Below are positions 44,314-52,709 of a stretch of DNA of 64,000 nt, piece after piece (within the stretch, counting starts at the first letter, position 1; every line of letters starts with the position of its first letter). Below the pieces are notes generated by a model that searched no databases, was not told where the DNA came from, and saw only the letters and a program-made list of their open reading frames with translations. This DNA comes from Actinoplanes couchii (GTDB lineage: Bacteria > Actinomycetota > Actinomycetes > Mycobacteriales > Micromonosporaceae): positions 155,203 to 219,202 of the forward strand of contig NZ_BOMG01000032.1 in assembly GCF_016862075.1 (NCBI RefSeq), written 5' to 3'. Both the position numbers and the translations under genes were made by a program.

Positions 44314-46050
44314 TTACGGCTTGACGAACATGGTGTTGAGGGTCAGGTGACCGTACGAGTCGCTCAGGAACGTCCCGCCGACCTTCGACCCGGTGATCTC
44401 GTAGTTGCCGATGTAGTACTGCGGGATCAGCGGCGCGAAGTCAGTCATGATCTTCTTGTCCAGCTTGGCCCACTCGGCAGCCGACTCAGTGGCCTTGAGG
44501 CCCTTGATCCGGTCGATCTCCTTGTTGACCTCGTCGTTGTTGAAGTACGCGAGGTTCTGGTTGCCCTTGTCGCGGATGGTGCGACCGTCGAGCAGAGCCG
44601 GGATGACGGTCGAGGCGGACGGCCAGTCGGCACCCCAGCCACCACGGATCAGGTCGTACTGGTTGCCCTTGGTGCCCACGCTGTCGTAGTAGGTCGCGGG
44701 GTCGAGCGGGGTCAGGACCAGCTCGATACCGGCCTTGGCGTAGACCTCCTTGGTCTTCGCCGCCATCTGCTGCCGCACCGGGACGTTCGGGAACGCGTAG
44801 GTCAGCTTGATGGTCTTGCCACCGAGCAGCTCCTTCGCCTTCTCGGCGTTGCCGGTCGGGCCACCGTCGTAGGCGTTGAAGTTCTCGTAGCCCGCGATGG
44901 TCGGGGAGATGATGGTCGAACCGAACTGGTCGGTACCACCGCGCACCTTGATGATCGCGTCACGGTCGACGGCGTAGTTGAGCGCCTGGCGCACCTTCAG
45001 GTCGGTGACCCGGTCGGTGTTGATCCAGGTGTACTCGACGTACTGCGACGGGCCGGCCTTGACCCGCTCCTTGACCTCCGGAGTGTTGGTCTTGGAGAGC
45101 ACGGCGGCCGGGACGTTCGCCCACATGAAGGCGGTCTGGTCGTCGGCGGCGTTCGCGACGATCCGGTTCGCGGAGGCCTCGGCGTCGATACCGAACTCGA
45201 CCCGGATGCCGTCCGGGTACGCGTTGCGGATCGGGTCCGTGTTGGCGTCCCAGTTGGGGTTGCGAACGAAGTCGATGTACTGGTCGTACGCGTGTTCCTT
45301 GATCATGTACGGACCAGAGGAAACCGGCTTACGGTCGTAGTCGCCCTTGGTGTCCTTCGCCTGCGGGACCGGCGCCGTGGTCGGCATCGCGACCGCGTAC
45401 GGGGTCTCACACTGGGGCTGCGGGAACGTGAAGGTGATCACGTTTCCGTCGGCCTTGAGACCGGGTACCTCAGCACCGGCGCTCTGGAACGGGCCCTTGT
45501 AGGTGGTGTTGTACTCGACCGCACCGGTCAGCCACTGCTGGATGTAGGTCGGGCCGACGCCCCACTCGGGGTCGAACGAGCGCGAGACGCCGTAGACGAC
45601 GTCGGCGCCGGTGATCGGCGTGCCGTCCTCGAACTTCAGGCCGTCCTTCAGGGTGTACTTCCACACCTTGCAGTCGCCGTTGACGTCCTCGCCCGCGTTG
45701 GTGGCGAGGTCGCCGACCAGCTTCAGGGCGCCGGTGCCGTCCTCCTTGTACCCGGTCAGGGTACGGGCGAACTGGGTCGCCATGGAGAGCGCGTCCGAGA
45801 CGTAGATCTTCTGGGGGTCGAGGTGCTCGAACTCCGCCGCGTGGAGGAGCTTGACGGTGCCACCCTTGGTGGCACCCTCGACGGCCTTGGCCGGGCCCTG
45901 CGAGTCCGCGGGGTCGGTGGCGATACTGCCGGTCTGCACCACGCTCTGCTGGTTGCCGCCTGCCGGGTCGTTCGTGGTCTCCGAACAACCGCTGGCAACA
46001 AGGGCAACCGTCAGAACGCCGATGGGCAGCGCTCCGAACTTCCGTCGCAC
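44314..46050 (-). CDS. oppA: Oligopeptide-binding lipoprotein, OppA/DppA-like (SBP family 5)
   Basis: 578 residues. Lipoprotein signal ending at Cys22 (LTVALVASGCSETT), then a Gly/Ser/Asp-rich linker. The family 5 body shows LKLVGDLATN, WKYTLKDGLKFEDGTPITGADVVYGVSR and LKVRQALNYAVDRDAI, and closes with FAPLIPQYYIGNYEITGSKV. Captures peptides outside the membrane for the OppBC channel. Gene order in the operon is C-A-B-D-F, unlike the common A-B-C-D-F. Confidence 0.92.
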   Translation of the reverse strand: MRRKFGALPIGVLTVALVASGCSETTNDPAGGNQQSVVQTGSIATDPADSQGPAKAVEGATKGGTVKLLHAAEFEHLDPQKIYVSDALSMATQFARTLTGYKEDGTGALKLVGDLATNAGEDVNGDCKVWKYTLKDGLKFEDGTPITGADVVYGVSRSFDPEWGVGPTYIQQWLTGAVEYNTTYKGPFQSAGAEVPGLKADGNVITFTFPQPQCETPYAVAMPTTAPVPQAKDTKGDYDRKPVSSGPYMIKEHAYDQYIDFVRNPNWDANTDPIRNAYPDGIRVEFGIDAEASANRIVANAADDQTAFMWANVPAAVLSKTNTPEVKERVKAGPSQYVEYTWINTDRVTDLKVRQALNYAVDRDAIIKVRGGTDQFGSTIISPTIAGYENFNAYDGGPTGNAEKAKELLGGKTIKLTYAFPNVPVRQQMAAKTKEVYAKAGIELVLTPLDPATYYDSVGTKGNQYDLIRGGWGADWPSASTVIPALLDGRTIRDKGNQNLAYFNNDEVNKEIDRIKGLKATESAAEWAKLDKKIMTDFAPLIPQYYIGNYEITGSKVGGTFLSDSYGHLTLNTMFVKP

Positions 46051-46142
46051 TAGGTTCTCCTTCTCTCAACCGATTCGTGCCTGGGCCACCCGACCCGCCG
46101 CGGCACGAGCGGAAATTTCACTGGTGTTTCAGTTCCGGCCGG

Positions 46143-47165
46143 TCACTTCGACGACTTGGGGTCAAGCGCGTCCCGAAGCGAGTCGCCCAGCAGGTTGAAC
46201 GCGAGCACCGCGATGAACACGGTCGTCGCGGGGATCAGGAAGTACGCCCAGTCCGGGGTGCCGAGCCACTGCCGGCCGTAGTAGACCAGCCGGCCGAGGT
46301 CGGGCGTGGGCTCGACGACACCGATGTTCAGGAACGACAGGGCGGCCTCGGCGGCGATGAAGCCGGGCAGAGCCAGAGAGAAGGAGACCAGGATCGGCGC
46401 CCAGATGTTCGGCAGGAGCTGCTTGAACAGGATGTGCCCGCTGCCGGCGCCGGCGGCACGGGCCGCCTCCACGTACTCACGCTCGCGCAGCGACAGGATC
46501 TGACCGCGGACCAGACGGGCCGTCGTCATCCAGCCGAACAGTGCGAACACCCCGATGATGACCGCGATCCGGAACGAGCCGGGGACCTCTTCGCCCACGT
46601 CGTACGAGGCGGTGTTGATGATCGGGATGATCGCCAGCGCGAAGACCAGGAACGGGAACGCCAGCATGAAGTCGGTGAACCAGGTGAGGGTCTGGTCGAC
46701 CCAGCCACCGAAGTAACCAGAGACGATGCCGAGGATGACACCGAGCACGATCGAGATCGTCGCGGACAGGAACGCGATGATCAGCGAGGTACGCATGCCG
46801 AAGATCAGCTGCATGAACAGGTCACGGCCGATGCCGGCCTCCAGGCCGAGCCAGTGCTCGCCGCTGATGCCGCCCAGGTAGCCGGTGGGCAGTCCCTGGT
46901 AGGTGAGCTTCTCACTGAAGCCCTCGGTCGCGGTGATGCCGTACAGCCGGGAGATCACCGGCGCGAGAACCGCGAGGAGGATGAAGAAGACGACAGTGAT
47001 GAAGCTGGCGAACGCGGTCCGGTCCCGCTTGAGGCGGATCCACGCGAGCTGGCCCGGGGAACGACCGACGAAAGCCTTCGCCGCCGTTTCGGGCTGGACA
47101 ACCGCTACCGCCGTGTCCTCGGTGCTTGGTGAGCGGGAGTCGGCGGCGGCCGGGGTGTTGCTCAT
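46143..47165 (-). CDS. oppC: Oligopeptide ABC importer permease, OppC/DppC-like
   Basis: 340 residues with six membrane helices. The cytoplasmic N-terminal helix SPGQLAWIRLKRDRTAF, the EHWLGLEAGIGRDLFMQLIFG loop, SGYFGGWVDQTLTWF, the EAA loop REYVEAARAAGAGSGHILFK and the end FNLLGDSLRDALDPK are the OppC signatures. First gene of the opp operon; a degraded relative lies at 48.7-49.1 kb. Confidence 0.92.
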   Translation of the reverse strand: MSNTPAAADSRSPSTEDTAVAVVQPETAAKAFVGRSPGQLAWIRLKRDRTAFASFITVVFFILLAVLAPVISRLYGITATEGFSEKLTYQGLPTGYLGGISGEHWLGLEAGIGRDLFMQLIFGMRTSLIIAFLSATISIVLGVILGIVSGYFGGWVDQTLTWFTDFMLAFPFLVFALAIIPIINTASYDVGEEVPGSFRIAVIIGVFALFGWMTTARLVRGQILSLREREYVEAARAAGAGSGHILFKQLLPNIWAPILVSFSLALPGFIAAEAALSFLNIGVVEPTPDLGRLVYYGRQWLGTPDWAYFLIPATTVFIAVLAFNLLGDSLRDALDPKSSK

Positions 47166-47672
47166 GATGCGGTGTCTCCTCGTAGCGGACTTGGACGCGG
47201 GTCGAACCCTTGCCTCGTATGGGTGACGAGGATGATCCGGCCGGGGATGTTACCTCGCGGCATCTCCACCACCCTTTCCCCGTATCCCACCGAGAGACGT
47301 ATGTGAGCGGTATTCGCCTGCCGCGCTTGGAAAATGTAGTCGACAACCATTGGCCGAGAAATGTGTTGACGCATCGATCCGGTAACGGAACGGGTTCACT
47401 CCCATAAGGCCTAGGTCATACCGTCGGCCCACGCGCGAGGTGATAAGACCACATTTTAGGGATAAATCCCTGCAATGTTTCGGCGAACCATCACCCTTGT
47501 CTCGAATGTCTGCTTCACCGCTCTTGTGCCTGCCCTCCGTAGCGGAGAGTCACGCTTTCCATCCGGCCCGAACGCATCAAGATCGTTTCTCGAATGTTTC
47601 GGATTTCCGGCGATCATAGGCGTTTGTTGATGAATGTTTAGCTCTGGGGGTATCCGTCTTTATCGACGCCCA
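47166..47672. other. Intergenic region with an inverted repeat upstream of the opp operon
   Basis: About 500 bases without a credible gene, noticeably less GC-rich than the surroundings, especially 47440-47650. It must hold the opp promoter. The clearest element is AGGGAT-AA-ATCCCT (47458-47471), a perfect 6-2-6 inverted repeat that could be an operator. No riboswitch core or convincing promoter pair was recognised. Confidence 0.5.
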
Positions 47673-48584
47673 TTACCCACCGGGCGGCGGGACCGGCGCC
47701 AGACGGGCCAGAACCTCCGTGCCGAGCGCGACCGCGGTCTCCGGATCGGCGTCCGGGCCACCGATCCGCGGATCGAAGTTGGGCTCGTAGAACAGCTCGG
47801 TGGCCCCGGCCTCGGCATATCGCTCCGCACCCGACCGAATCTGATCCCAGTCGCCGGAGAGCGGCAGTGCCTCGTCGCGCCGGCCGGGCCGCACCACACC
47901 CCGTACAACGATACGCACCGCGGCCGGGTCACGCCCGGCGGCCTCCGCCGCGGCCCGCACGATCCGGGCCCCGCGCTCGATCTCCGGCAGGCTGGTCCGG
48001 CTGCTCGTCACCCAGCCCGCGGCGAGCCGCCCGGCCCGGCGCAGCGCCGGATCGGCGAGCCCGCCGAGCAGCACCGGGGGCCCACCCGGCCGCACCGGCG
48101 CCATCCGGCTCGGCGGCACCCGGTAGAACCGCCCCTCGAACTCCGCCTCCGCGTCGCTGAACAGGGCCCGGAGCACCGCCAGGTACTCCTCGGTGCGCGG
48201 CCCGCGCGGGTTCGGGTCCGAGCCGGTGGCCAGGAACTCCGGCTCCGACCAGCCGGTGCCCAGGCCCAGGTCGAAGCGGCCGCCGGAGAGCAGGTCCAGG
48301 GTCGAGGCCTGCTTGGCCAGGTAGGCCGGCGACACGTACGGCAGGTTGATCACCGAGACGCCGAGACGGATCCGGGAGGTGCCGGCCGCCGCCCAGGTCA
48401 GCGCGACGATCGGGTCCAGGACGCTGCGGTACACCGGCGCGAGGTCCTGATCCCGGCCGGCCAGCAGCCGCTGGAACGCCCAGAGCCCGTGGTAGCCGTA
48501 CTCCTCGGCCTGCCTGGCGACGCCGGCGAGTGTCTCCGGCCGCGCCCAGGCACCGGCGACCGGCAATCCGAAACTGATCAGCAC
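47673..48584 (-). CDS. LLM-class (probable F420-dependent) oxidoreductase
   Basis: 303 residues from the GTG at 48584. The luciferase-like TIM barrel shows LAGVARQAEEYGYHGLWAFQ, IRLGVSVINLPYVSPAYLAK, the family signature LDLLSGGRFDLGLGTGWSEPEF, and PPVLLGGLADPALRRAGRLA. In actinobacteria most such proteins use F420 rather than FMN to reduce or oxidise a small substrate, which is not identifiable here. It stands alone between the opp promoter region and an opp gene remnant. Confidence 0.88.
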   Translation of the reverse strand: MLISFGLPVAGAWARPETLAGVARQAEEYGYHGLWAFQRLLAGRDQDLAPVYRSVLDPIVALTWAAAGTSRIRLGVSVINLPYVSPAYLAKQASTLDLLSGGRFDLGLGTGWSEPEFLATGSDPNPRGPRTEEYLAVLRALFSDAEAEFEGRFYRVPPSRMAPVRPGGPPVLLGGLADPALRRAGRLAAGWVTSSRTSLPEIERGARIVRAAAEAAGRDPAAVRIVVRGVVRPGRRDEALPLSGDWDQIRSGAERYAEAGATELFYEPNFDPRIGGPDADPETAVALGTEVLARLAPVPPPGG

Positions 48585-48703
48585 TCTCGCAACCTAGCGC
48601 GCGACAACGCTTCGACCACCGGAAGAGCTTTATGACCGTTTTATGCATGAAAAGCGGCAAAAACACCATCGGGGGTAGATGGGGCACCGATGATCGGCGA
48701 GAA

Positions 48704-49140
48704 GTCGCAGGCCAGGGCAGGTCCGCGACGCACCTCGCGCTGGGTCGACTCCGCCGGGACCGGACCGCGGTGGTGCGCCTGGGCGTCGTCGCCTTCGTCC
48801 TGATCGCTGGCCCTGATCGCGGCCGGGGCGGCGCTGCTGACTGCACCGGCCGGCCAGGACCCGGTCGACAACTTCGGCCATCCGATCATCGGGCTCACCG
48901 CCGAGCACTGGTTCGGCGTCGAGCCGCGCGACTCGGCCGTGACCCTCTTCACCCGCTGGGTCCACGGCTCCCGACCGTCACTCATCGTAGCGATATCAAC
49001 TACTCGACTGTCCACAGTGATCGGCGTGACCGTCGGGCTCGTCGCCGGCTTCACCGGCGGCTGGATCCACCGGGTTCTCTCCTGGACCTTCCGATTGCGC
49101 CCGGGCATCCGCTACGCGGACGGGAGCAAGATCAATGCCG
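48704..49140 (+). pseudogene. Decayed opp remnant: OppC N-terminus joined to a fragment of a peptide-binding protein
   Basis: Frame 2 (from 48704) reads HLALGRLRRDRTAVVRLGVV, like the OppC start (RLKRDRTAF in the intact gene). After a shift near 48800, frame 3 continues with LTAEHWFGVEP, SRPSLIVAIS, STVIGVTVGLVAGFTGGW and IHRVL. These match in order the intact OppC segments EHWLGLEA, RTSLIIAFLS and IVSGYFGGWVDQ. The remaining OppC helices are missing: the text runs directly into WTFRLRPGIRYADGSKINA, which resembles the family 5 binding-protein motif (KYTLKDGLKFEDGTPITGA in OppA here). Thus a frameshift plus an internal deletion across an oppC-oppA junction. No start, stop or ribosome site makes a functional gene likely. 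Confidence 0.75.
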
Positions 49141-49177
49141 CTCTCCACGAGCGGCCCCTGCCATTACCCTTGATCGG

Positions 49178-49810
49178 GTGGACCAGCCATCCCCCAGCGT
49201 CTATCGCACCAAGTCCTGGAAGACCCGGCAGCGGACGCTCGTCATGCTCGGAGTCCTCGTCCTCGTCCTGATCGGCTACCTGATCGGGCGCTGGCAGGAC
49301 GAACCGGATCCGGTCGCGGCGGCGACACCCGCGCCCTCCGCGCCGGTCTCCCCCTCCGCGTCGCCGTCACCGTCGGAGTCGGTGTCACCGTCACCGTCGC
49401 TCTCCCCCACCGAGTACGCCGTGCTCCAAGCCGAGTCGGCCTCCGAACTGGCCGGCATCGACAAGCAGGACACCAGCGACGAGGGCGGCGGGCAGAACGT
49501 CGGGTGGATCAACCGGGACGACCATCTGCGGTTCGACAACTTCGACTTCGGGGCGGTGCCGGCCACCAAGGTGGCGATCCGGGTGGCGTCCGGGGCCGGG
49601 ACCACCGGGCGGCTCCAGGTGCGGCTGGACAGCCGGGACAGTGATCCGGTCGGGGAACTGTCGATCAGCAACACCGGGGACTGGCAGGCCTGGCGCACCG
49701 ACACCGCCGTGCTGACCCCGGTGACCGGGGTGCACACCGTCTTCATCACGTTCAGCTCGGACGAGGACGCCGAGTTCGTCAGCCTGAACTGGCTGAAGTT
49801 CCAGCACTGA
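49178..49810 (+). CDS. Membrane-anchored protein with C-terminal CBM6-type carbohydrate-binding domain
   Basis: 210 residues from the GTG at 49178. A short basic start and one membrane helix (TLVMLGVLVLVLIGYLIGRW) lead to a Pro/Ser linker (PSASPSPSESVSPSPSLSP). A 125-residue beta-sandwich follows: LQAESASELAGIDKQDTSDE, VGWINRDDHLRFDNFDFG, GRLQVRLDSRDSDPVGEL, TGVHTVFITFSSDEDAEFVSLNWLKF. This is the carbohydrate-binding module family 6 pattern, so the protein should display a sugar-binding module outside the membrane. No catalytic domain is attached. A binding-only protein or the remnant of a glycosidase are both possible. Confidence 0.75.
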   Translation: MDQPSPSVYRTKSWKTRQRTLVMLGVLVLVLIGYLIGRWQDEPDPVAAATPAPSAPVSPSASPSPSESVSPSPSLSPTEYAVLQAESASELAGIDKQDTSDEGGGQNVGWINRDDHLRFDNFDFGAVPATKVAIRVASGAGTTGRLQVRLDSRDSDPVGELSISNTGDWQAWRTDTAVLTPVTGVHTVFITFSSDEDAEFVSLNWLKFQH

Positions 49811-49840
49811 GCTGTTTCAACCTGGCTGCTTCGACCCCGG

Positions 49841-49983
49841 CCACTTTTGGCCTTGGCCGCTATGGCGGCCCTGGCCGCTTCTGGCCTTGGCCACCCTGGC
49901 CACTTTTGGCCTTGGCCACCCTGGCCACTTTTGGCCTTGGCCGCCATGGCGGCCCTGGCCGTTTCTGGCCTTGGCCACCCTGG
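49841..49983. repeat. GGCC-rich tandem repeats (59-25-59 bp)
   Basis: Two copies of a 59-base unit (49841-49899 and 49925-49983, differing at only two positions) flank a 25-base partial copy (49900-49924). All start with CCACTTTTGGCCTTGGCC. Each 59-base unit contains a near or perfect palindrome around GGCCGCCATGGCGGCC. They fill the gap between the convergent CBM6 and Hsp20 genes. Near-identity suggests recent duplication. Confidence 0.85.
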
Positions 49984-49988
49984 CCGCT

Positions 49989-50396
49989 TTAGCTGGCCGC
50001 GGCTCCGGCGCTCACCTCGATGCGGCGGGGCTTGCGCTCCAGGATCGGGATGCTCAAGGTGAGCACTCCGTTGTCGTAGCGGGCCTCCAGCCGGTCGGTG
50101 TCCAGCTTCTCGGAGAGCCGGATCTGCCGGGCGAAAGCACCCATCGGCCGCTCGGCGATCACCAGGTGGCGGGTCTCGCTCTCCGGGCGGCGGCGCTCGG
50201 CCCGCACCGTCAGCACCTTGCCGTCGACGGTGATGTCGATCGAGGCCGGGTCGACGCCGGGCAGGTCGATGTCGATGTAGAAGGTCTCGTCCTCCCGGTA
50301 CGCGTCCAGGCGGGCGCCGCTGTCCCGGGACGAGGTGTCGAAGACCCGGGCAGTGAGGCGTTCGAGGTCGCGGACGCTGGGGCTGGTGAGCAACAT
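49989..50396 (-). CDS. Hsp20/alpha-crystallin small heat-shock protein
   Basis: 135 residues, normal length. The alpha-crystallin domain runs from about residue 40 to 130: FYIDIDLPGVDPASIDITVD, VLTVRAERR, the middle GAFARQIRLSEKLD and the terminal ARYDNGVLTLSIPILERKPRRIEV, with a GVLTLSIP and an I-P-I oligomerisation motif. Holds unfolding proteins in the cytosol. A GAGGAGCT site precedes the ATG, and a HAIR-type operator upstream suggests HspR control. Confidence 0.93.
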   Translation of the reverse strand: MLLTSPSVRDLERLTARVFDTSSRDSGARLDAYREDETFYIDIDLPGVDPASIDITVDGKVLTVRAERRRPESETRHLVIAERPMGAFARQIRLSEKLDTDRLEARYDNGVLTLSIPILERKPRRIEVSAGAAAS

Positions 50397-50420
50397 GGGT
50401 AGCTCCTCGGTTCTCTCTGG

Positions 50421-50447
50421 TTGAGCGTGGGTGACTCAACTCTTGAG
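50421..50447. promoter_or_regulatory. HAIR-like (HspR) operator upstream of hsp20
   Basis: TTGAG at 50421-50425 and CTCAA at 50435-50439 with exactly nine bases between, the core of the HAIR element CTTGAGT-N7-ACTCAAG bound by HspR. A further CTTGAG follows at 50442-50447. The element lies 25-51 bases before the hsp20 start. A perfect 8-1-8 palindrome (arms AACCGGGA/TCCCGGTT, 50448-50464) lies beside it and may be a second operator. Confidence 0.65.
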
Positions 50448-50517
50448 AACCGGGATTCCCGGTTCGGGATTCCCTGCCCCGCTGTGACCGTCGCCGCGTT
50501 TCGTCAGCGCGTTTCCG

Positions 50518-50952
50518 TCAGCCTTCCTCATCTTTTACGAACTGCCGCTCCGGGACGGCGAACCGTCGTGGACGGTGATGCTCGACCGGGGCGCCACCAC
50601 GGTCTGGGAGCACTGGAACGGGGTGGACGCCGACGGCCGGCCACGGGACTCGCTCAACCATTACTCGAAAGGGGCGGTGATCGGGTTCCTGCACCGTTAC
50701 ACCGCGGGGATCCGGATCGGGACGCCCGGTTACCGCACGTTTCGGATCGCGCCGGTGCCTGGTGGGGGCATCAGCCGGGCCGAGGGGTGGCACGAAAGCC
50801 CGTACGGCCGGATCGGGTCTGTCTGGAGGATCTCGGACGGGCGCCTGGATCTCAGGGTGCAGGTGCCGGCGGGGACGTCGGCCGAGGTCGTGTTGCCCAC
50901 GTCGGTGCAGGTGGTGGGCCCGGGGGTGCATCGCTTCGAACATGCGTACTAA
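50518..50952 (+). pseudogene. C-terminal remnant of a GH78 alpha-L-rhamnosidase
   Basis: One frame from about 50518 to the TAA at 50950 encodes the end of a GH78 enzyme: PSWTVMLDRGATTVWEHWNG, SLNHYSKGAVIGFLHRYTAG, IAPVPGGGISRAEGWHESPY, then a beta domain ending VQVVGPGVHRFEHAY. A complete GH78 protein has some 900 residues; only about 140 remain, with no start signal or catalytic acid region. It is preceded directly by the hsp20 promoter region. Remnant of a lost gene, not a functional enzyme. Confidence 0.8.
50936..50951. promoter_or_regulatory. LexA/SOS-like box and -10 element before DNA polymerase IV
   Basis: TCGAAC-ATGC-GTACTA resembles the actinobacterial SOS box TCGAAC-N4-GTTCGA (first half exact, second half close). 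A TAATAT -10 element at 50950-50955 lies directly after it and only eight bases before the dinB ATG, so the mRNA may be nearly leaderless. The box overlaps the last codons of the GH78 remnant. Confidence 0.55.
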
Positions 50953-50962
50953 TATAGCTCGC

Positions 50963-52141
50963 ATGATTCTCCATGCCGACCTCGACTCGTTCTACGCGTC
51001 GGTCGAGCAGCGCGACGACCCCGCGCTGCGCGGCCGGCCGGTGCTGGTCGGTGGTGGAGTGGTGCTGGCCGCGTCCTACGAGGCGAAGGCGTTCGGGGTG
51101 CGGACACCGATGGCGCTCGGCCGGGCCCGGGCGCTCTGCCCGCACGCCGTCGTGGTGCCACCGCGGATGGGCGCCTACTCGGCGGCCAGCAAGGCGGTCT
51201 TCGAGGTGTTCCACGACACCACGCCGCTGGTCGAGCCGATCTCCATCGACGAGGCGTTCCTCGACGTCGACGGCCTGCGGCGGATCCGAGGCGACGCCGA
51301 GACGATCGCCCGGCGGTTGCGCGCCGACGTGCGGTCCCGGACCGGGCTGCCGATCACGGTCGGGGTGGCGCCGACAAAATTCCTGGCCAAGGTGGCCAGC
51401 GGGGCCGGCAAACCGGACGGGTTGCTGGTCGTCCCACCCGGCGGTGAGCTGGCGTTCCTGCATCCGCTGCCGGTGGAAAAACTGTGGGGCGTCGGGCCGG
51501 TCACCGCCGCCAAGCTGCGGGACCGACAGATTCACACGGTCGGGCACGTGGCCCGCGTCGGTGAGGCCGCGCTCGTCGCCATGCTCGGCGGCGGCGCCGG
51601 GCGGCATCTGCACGCACTCGCGCACAACCGTGACCCACGCCGGGTCGAGACCGGGCGGCGGCGCGGGTCGATCGGGGCGCAGTGCGCGCTCGGCCGGTCC
51701 GATGCTCGGGGGCCGGCCGAGGTGGAGGCCGTTCTCGGGGCGCTCGTCGACCGGGTCACCGGGCGGATGCGGCGGGCGCACCGGTCCGGGCGGACGATCA
51801 CGTTGCGCCTGCGGTTCGGCGACTTCCAGCGGGTCACCCGGTCCCGCAGCCTGATCAAGGCGACGACGGGGACCGGGGTGGTGCTGCGGACCGCCGTCGA
51901 CCTGCTGCGGGAGGCCTGGCCGATGATCACGGTGCGCGGACTGACCCTGGTCGGGGTGGCGGTCAGCAACCTGGACGGGGAGGGGGCGGTCCAGCTGGAG
52001 CTGCCGTTCGAGGAGCCACGCGCGGACGGGTTGGACGCGGCGGTCGATCGGGTGCGTGACCGGTTCGGATCAGCTGCGCTGCGCCGGGCGGCGATGGTGG
52101 GGCGGGAGCTGCACCCGTCCGTTCCCCTGCTGTCCGACTGA
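50963..52141 (+). CDS. dinB: DNA polymerase IV (Y-family translesion polymerase)
   Basis: 392 residues from the ATG at 50963, which gives the standard Y-family start MILHADLDSFYASVEQ. Catalytic acids are in HADLDSF and PISIDEAFLDVDGL. The helix-hairpin-helix part has VEKLWGVGPVTAAKL and the little-finger domain GRTITLRLRFGDFQRVTRS. The end VQLELPF matches the beta-clamp-binding motif (QxxLPF type). Copies past DNA lesions at low fidelity. SOS-like box upstream. Confidence 0.93.
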   Translation: MILHADLDSFYASVEQRDDPALRGRPVLVGGGVVLAASYEAKAFGVRTPMALGRARALCPHAVVVPPRMGAYSAASKAVFEVFHDTTPLVEPISIDEAFLDVDGLRRIRGDAETIARRLRADVRSRTGLPITVGVAPTKFLAKVASGAGKPDGLLVVPPGGELAFLHPLPVEKLWGVGPVTAAKLRDRQIHTVGHVARVGEAALVAMLGGGAGRHLHALAHNRDPRRVETGRRRGSIGAQCALGRSDARGPAEVEAVLGALVDRVTGRMRRAHRSGRTITLRLRFGDFQRVTRSRSLIKATTGTGVVLRTAVDLLREAWPMITVRGLTLVGVAVSNLDGEGAVQLELPFEEPRADGLDAAVDRVRDRFGSAALRRAAMVGRELHPSVPLLSD

Positions 52142-52159
52142 ACCCGGGCGGCGGGAGTG

Positions 52160-52588
52160 CTATCTGGTGGACGGCTGCTTTTCGGTGGGGCGCTTTCGGC
52201 TGGTGAGCAGCCAGGCCACGGCTCCGCAGGCGGCGCCGGCCAGCAAACCGGTCAGCAGGCTGGAGATCGACATGGTCGTGCGCAGCAGCAGTTCTTCGAC
52301 GGGGGCGGAGAAGCGGCCGGCCAGGGTTCCGGACAGCCTCGCCGCGCCGTCCCACAGCAGGTTGTGGATCACGGCCAGGCAGATGCCGTAGACGAGGCCG
52401 GCCTTCAGCGGCAGGCGGAACGAATCGGCTCCGGCGCGGACCGCGATCAAGATCCAGACGATCAGCGGTACGAAGACCAGCGCCGCGTTGAGGCCGGTCT
52501 CCGGTTCGATCAGTTCGAGGTCGTGCAGGACGGCTCGCGGGGCAGCCAGCAGGCCGAGAGCGACCGGCAGCCAGAACGTCGTCTTCAT
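52160..52588 (-). CDS. Small four-helix membrane protein, unknown function
   Basis: 142 residues, no family recognised. Four hydrophobic segments: WLPVALGLLAAPRAVLHDL, AALVFVPLIVWILIAVRAG, LKAGLVYGICLAVIHNLL and TGLLAGAACGAVAWLLTS, ending in a basic tail. It ends 18 bases from dinB in the opposite direction. Longer readings upstream of the ATG at 52588 run through the repeat arrays and are not credible. Confidence 0.7.
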   Translation of the reverse strand: MKTTFWLPVALGLLAAPRAVLHDLELIEPETGLNAALVFVPLIVWILIAVRAGADSFRLPLKAGLVYGICLAVIHNLLWDGAARLSGTLAGRFSAPVEELLLRTTMSISSLLTGLLAGAACGAVAWLLTSRKRPTEKQPSTR

Positions 52589-52709
52589 GGAACCGACGGT
52601 AGGAATCCGGCCGGCGTCACGGATCCGGCCGGTGGCGTCAGCAGGTGTCGCTTTACGGCGTACCCGGACCCGGAGATTCCTGCCTAGGCTTTCGATGATG
52701 CTCGCCGGC

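Noticed and set aside
48632..49810. One continuous 392-residue protein covering the opp remnant and the CBM6 protein
   Set aside because: The opp similarity shifts out of this frame near 48800, and the CBM6 protein has its own GTG start and membrane helix at 49178.
50421..50957. Plus-strand open frame over the hsp20 promoter and GH78 remnant
   Set aside because: It is out of frame with the rhamnosidase similarity and has no features of its own.
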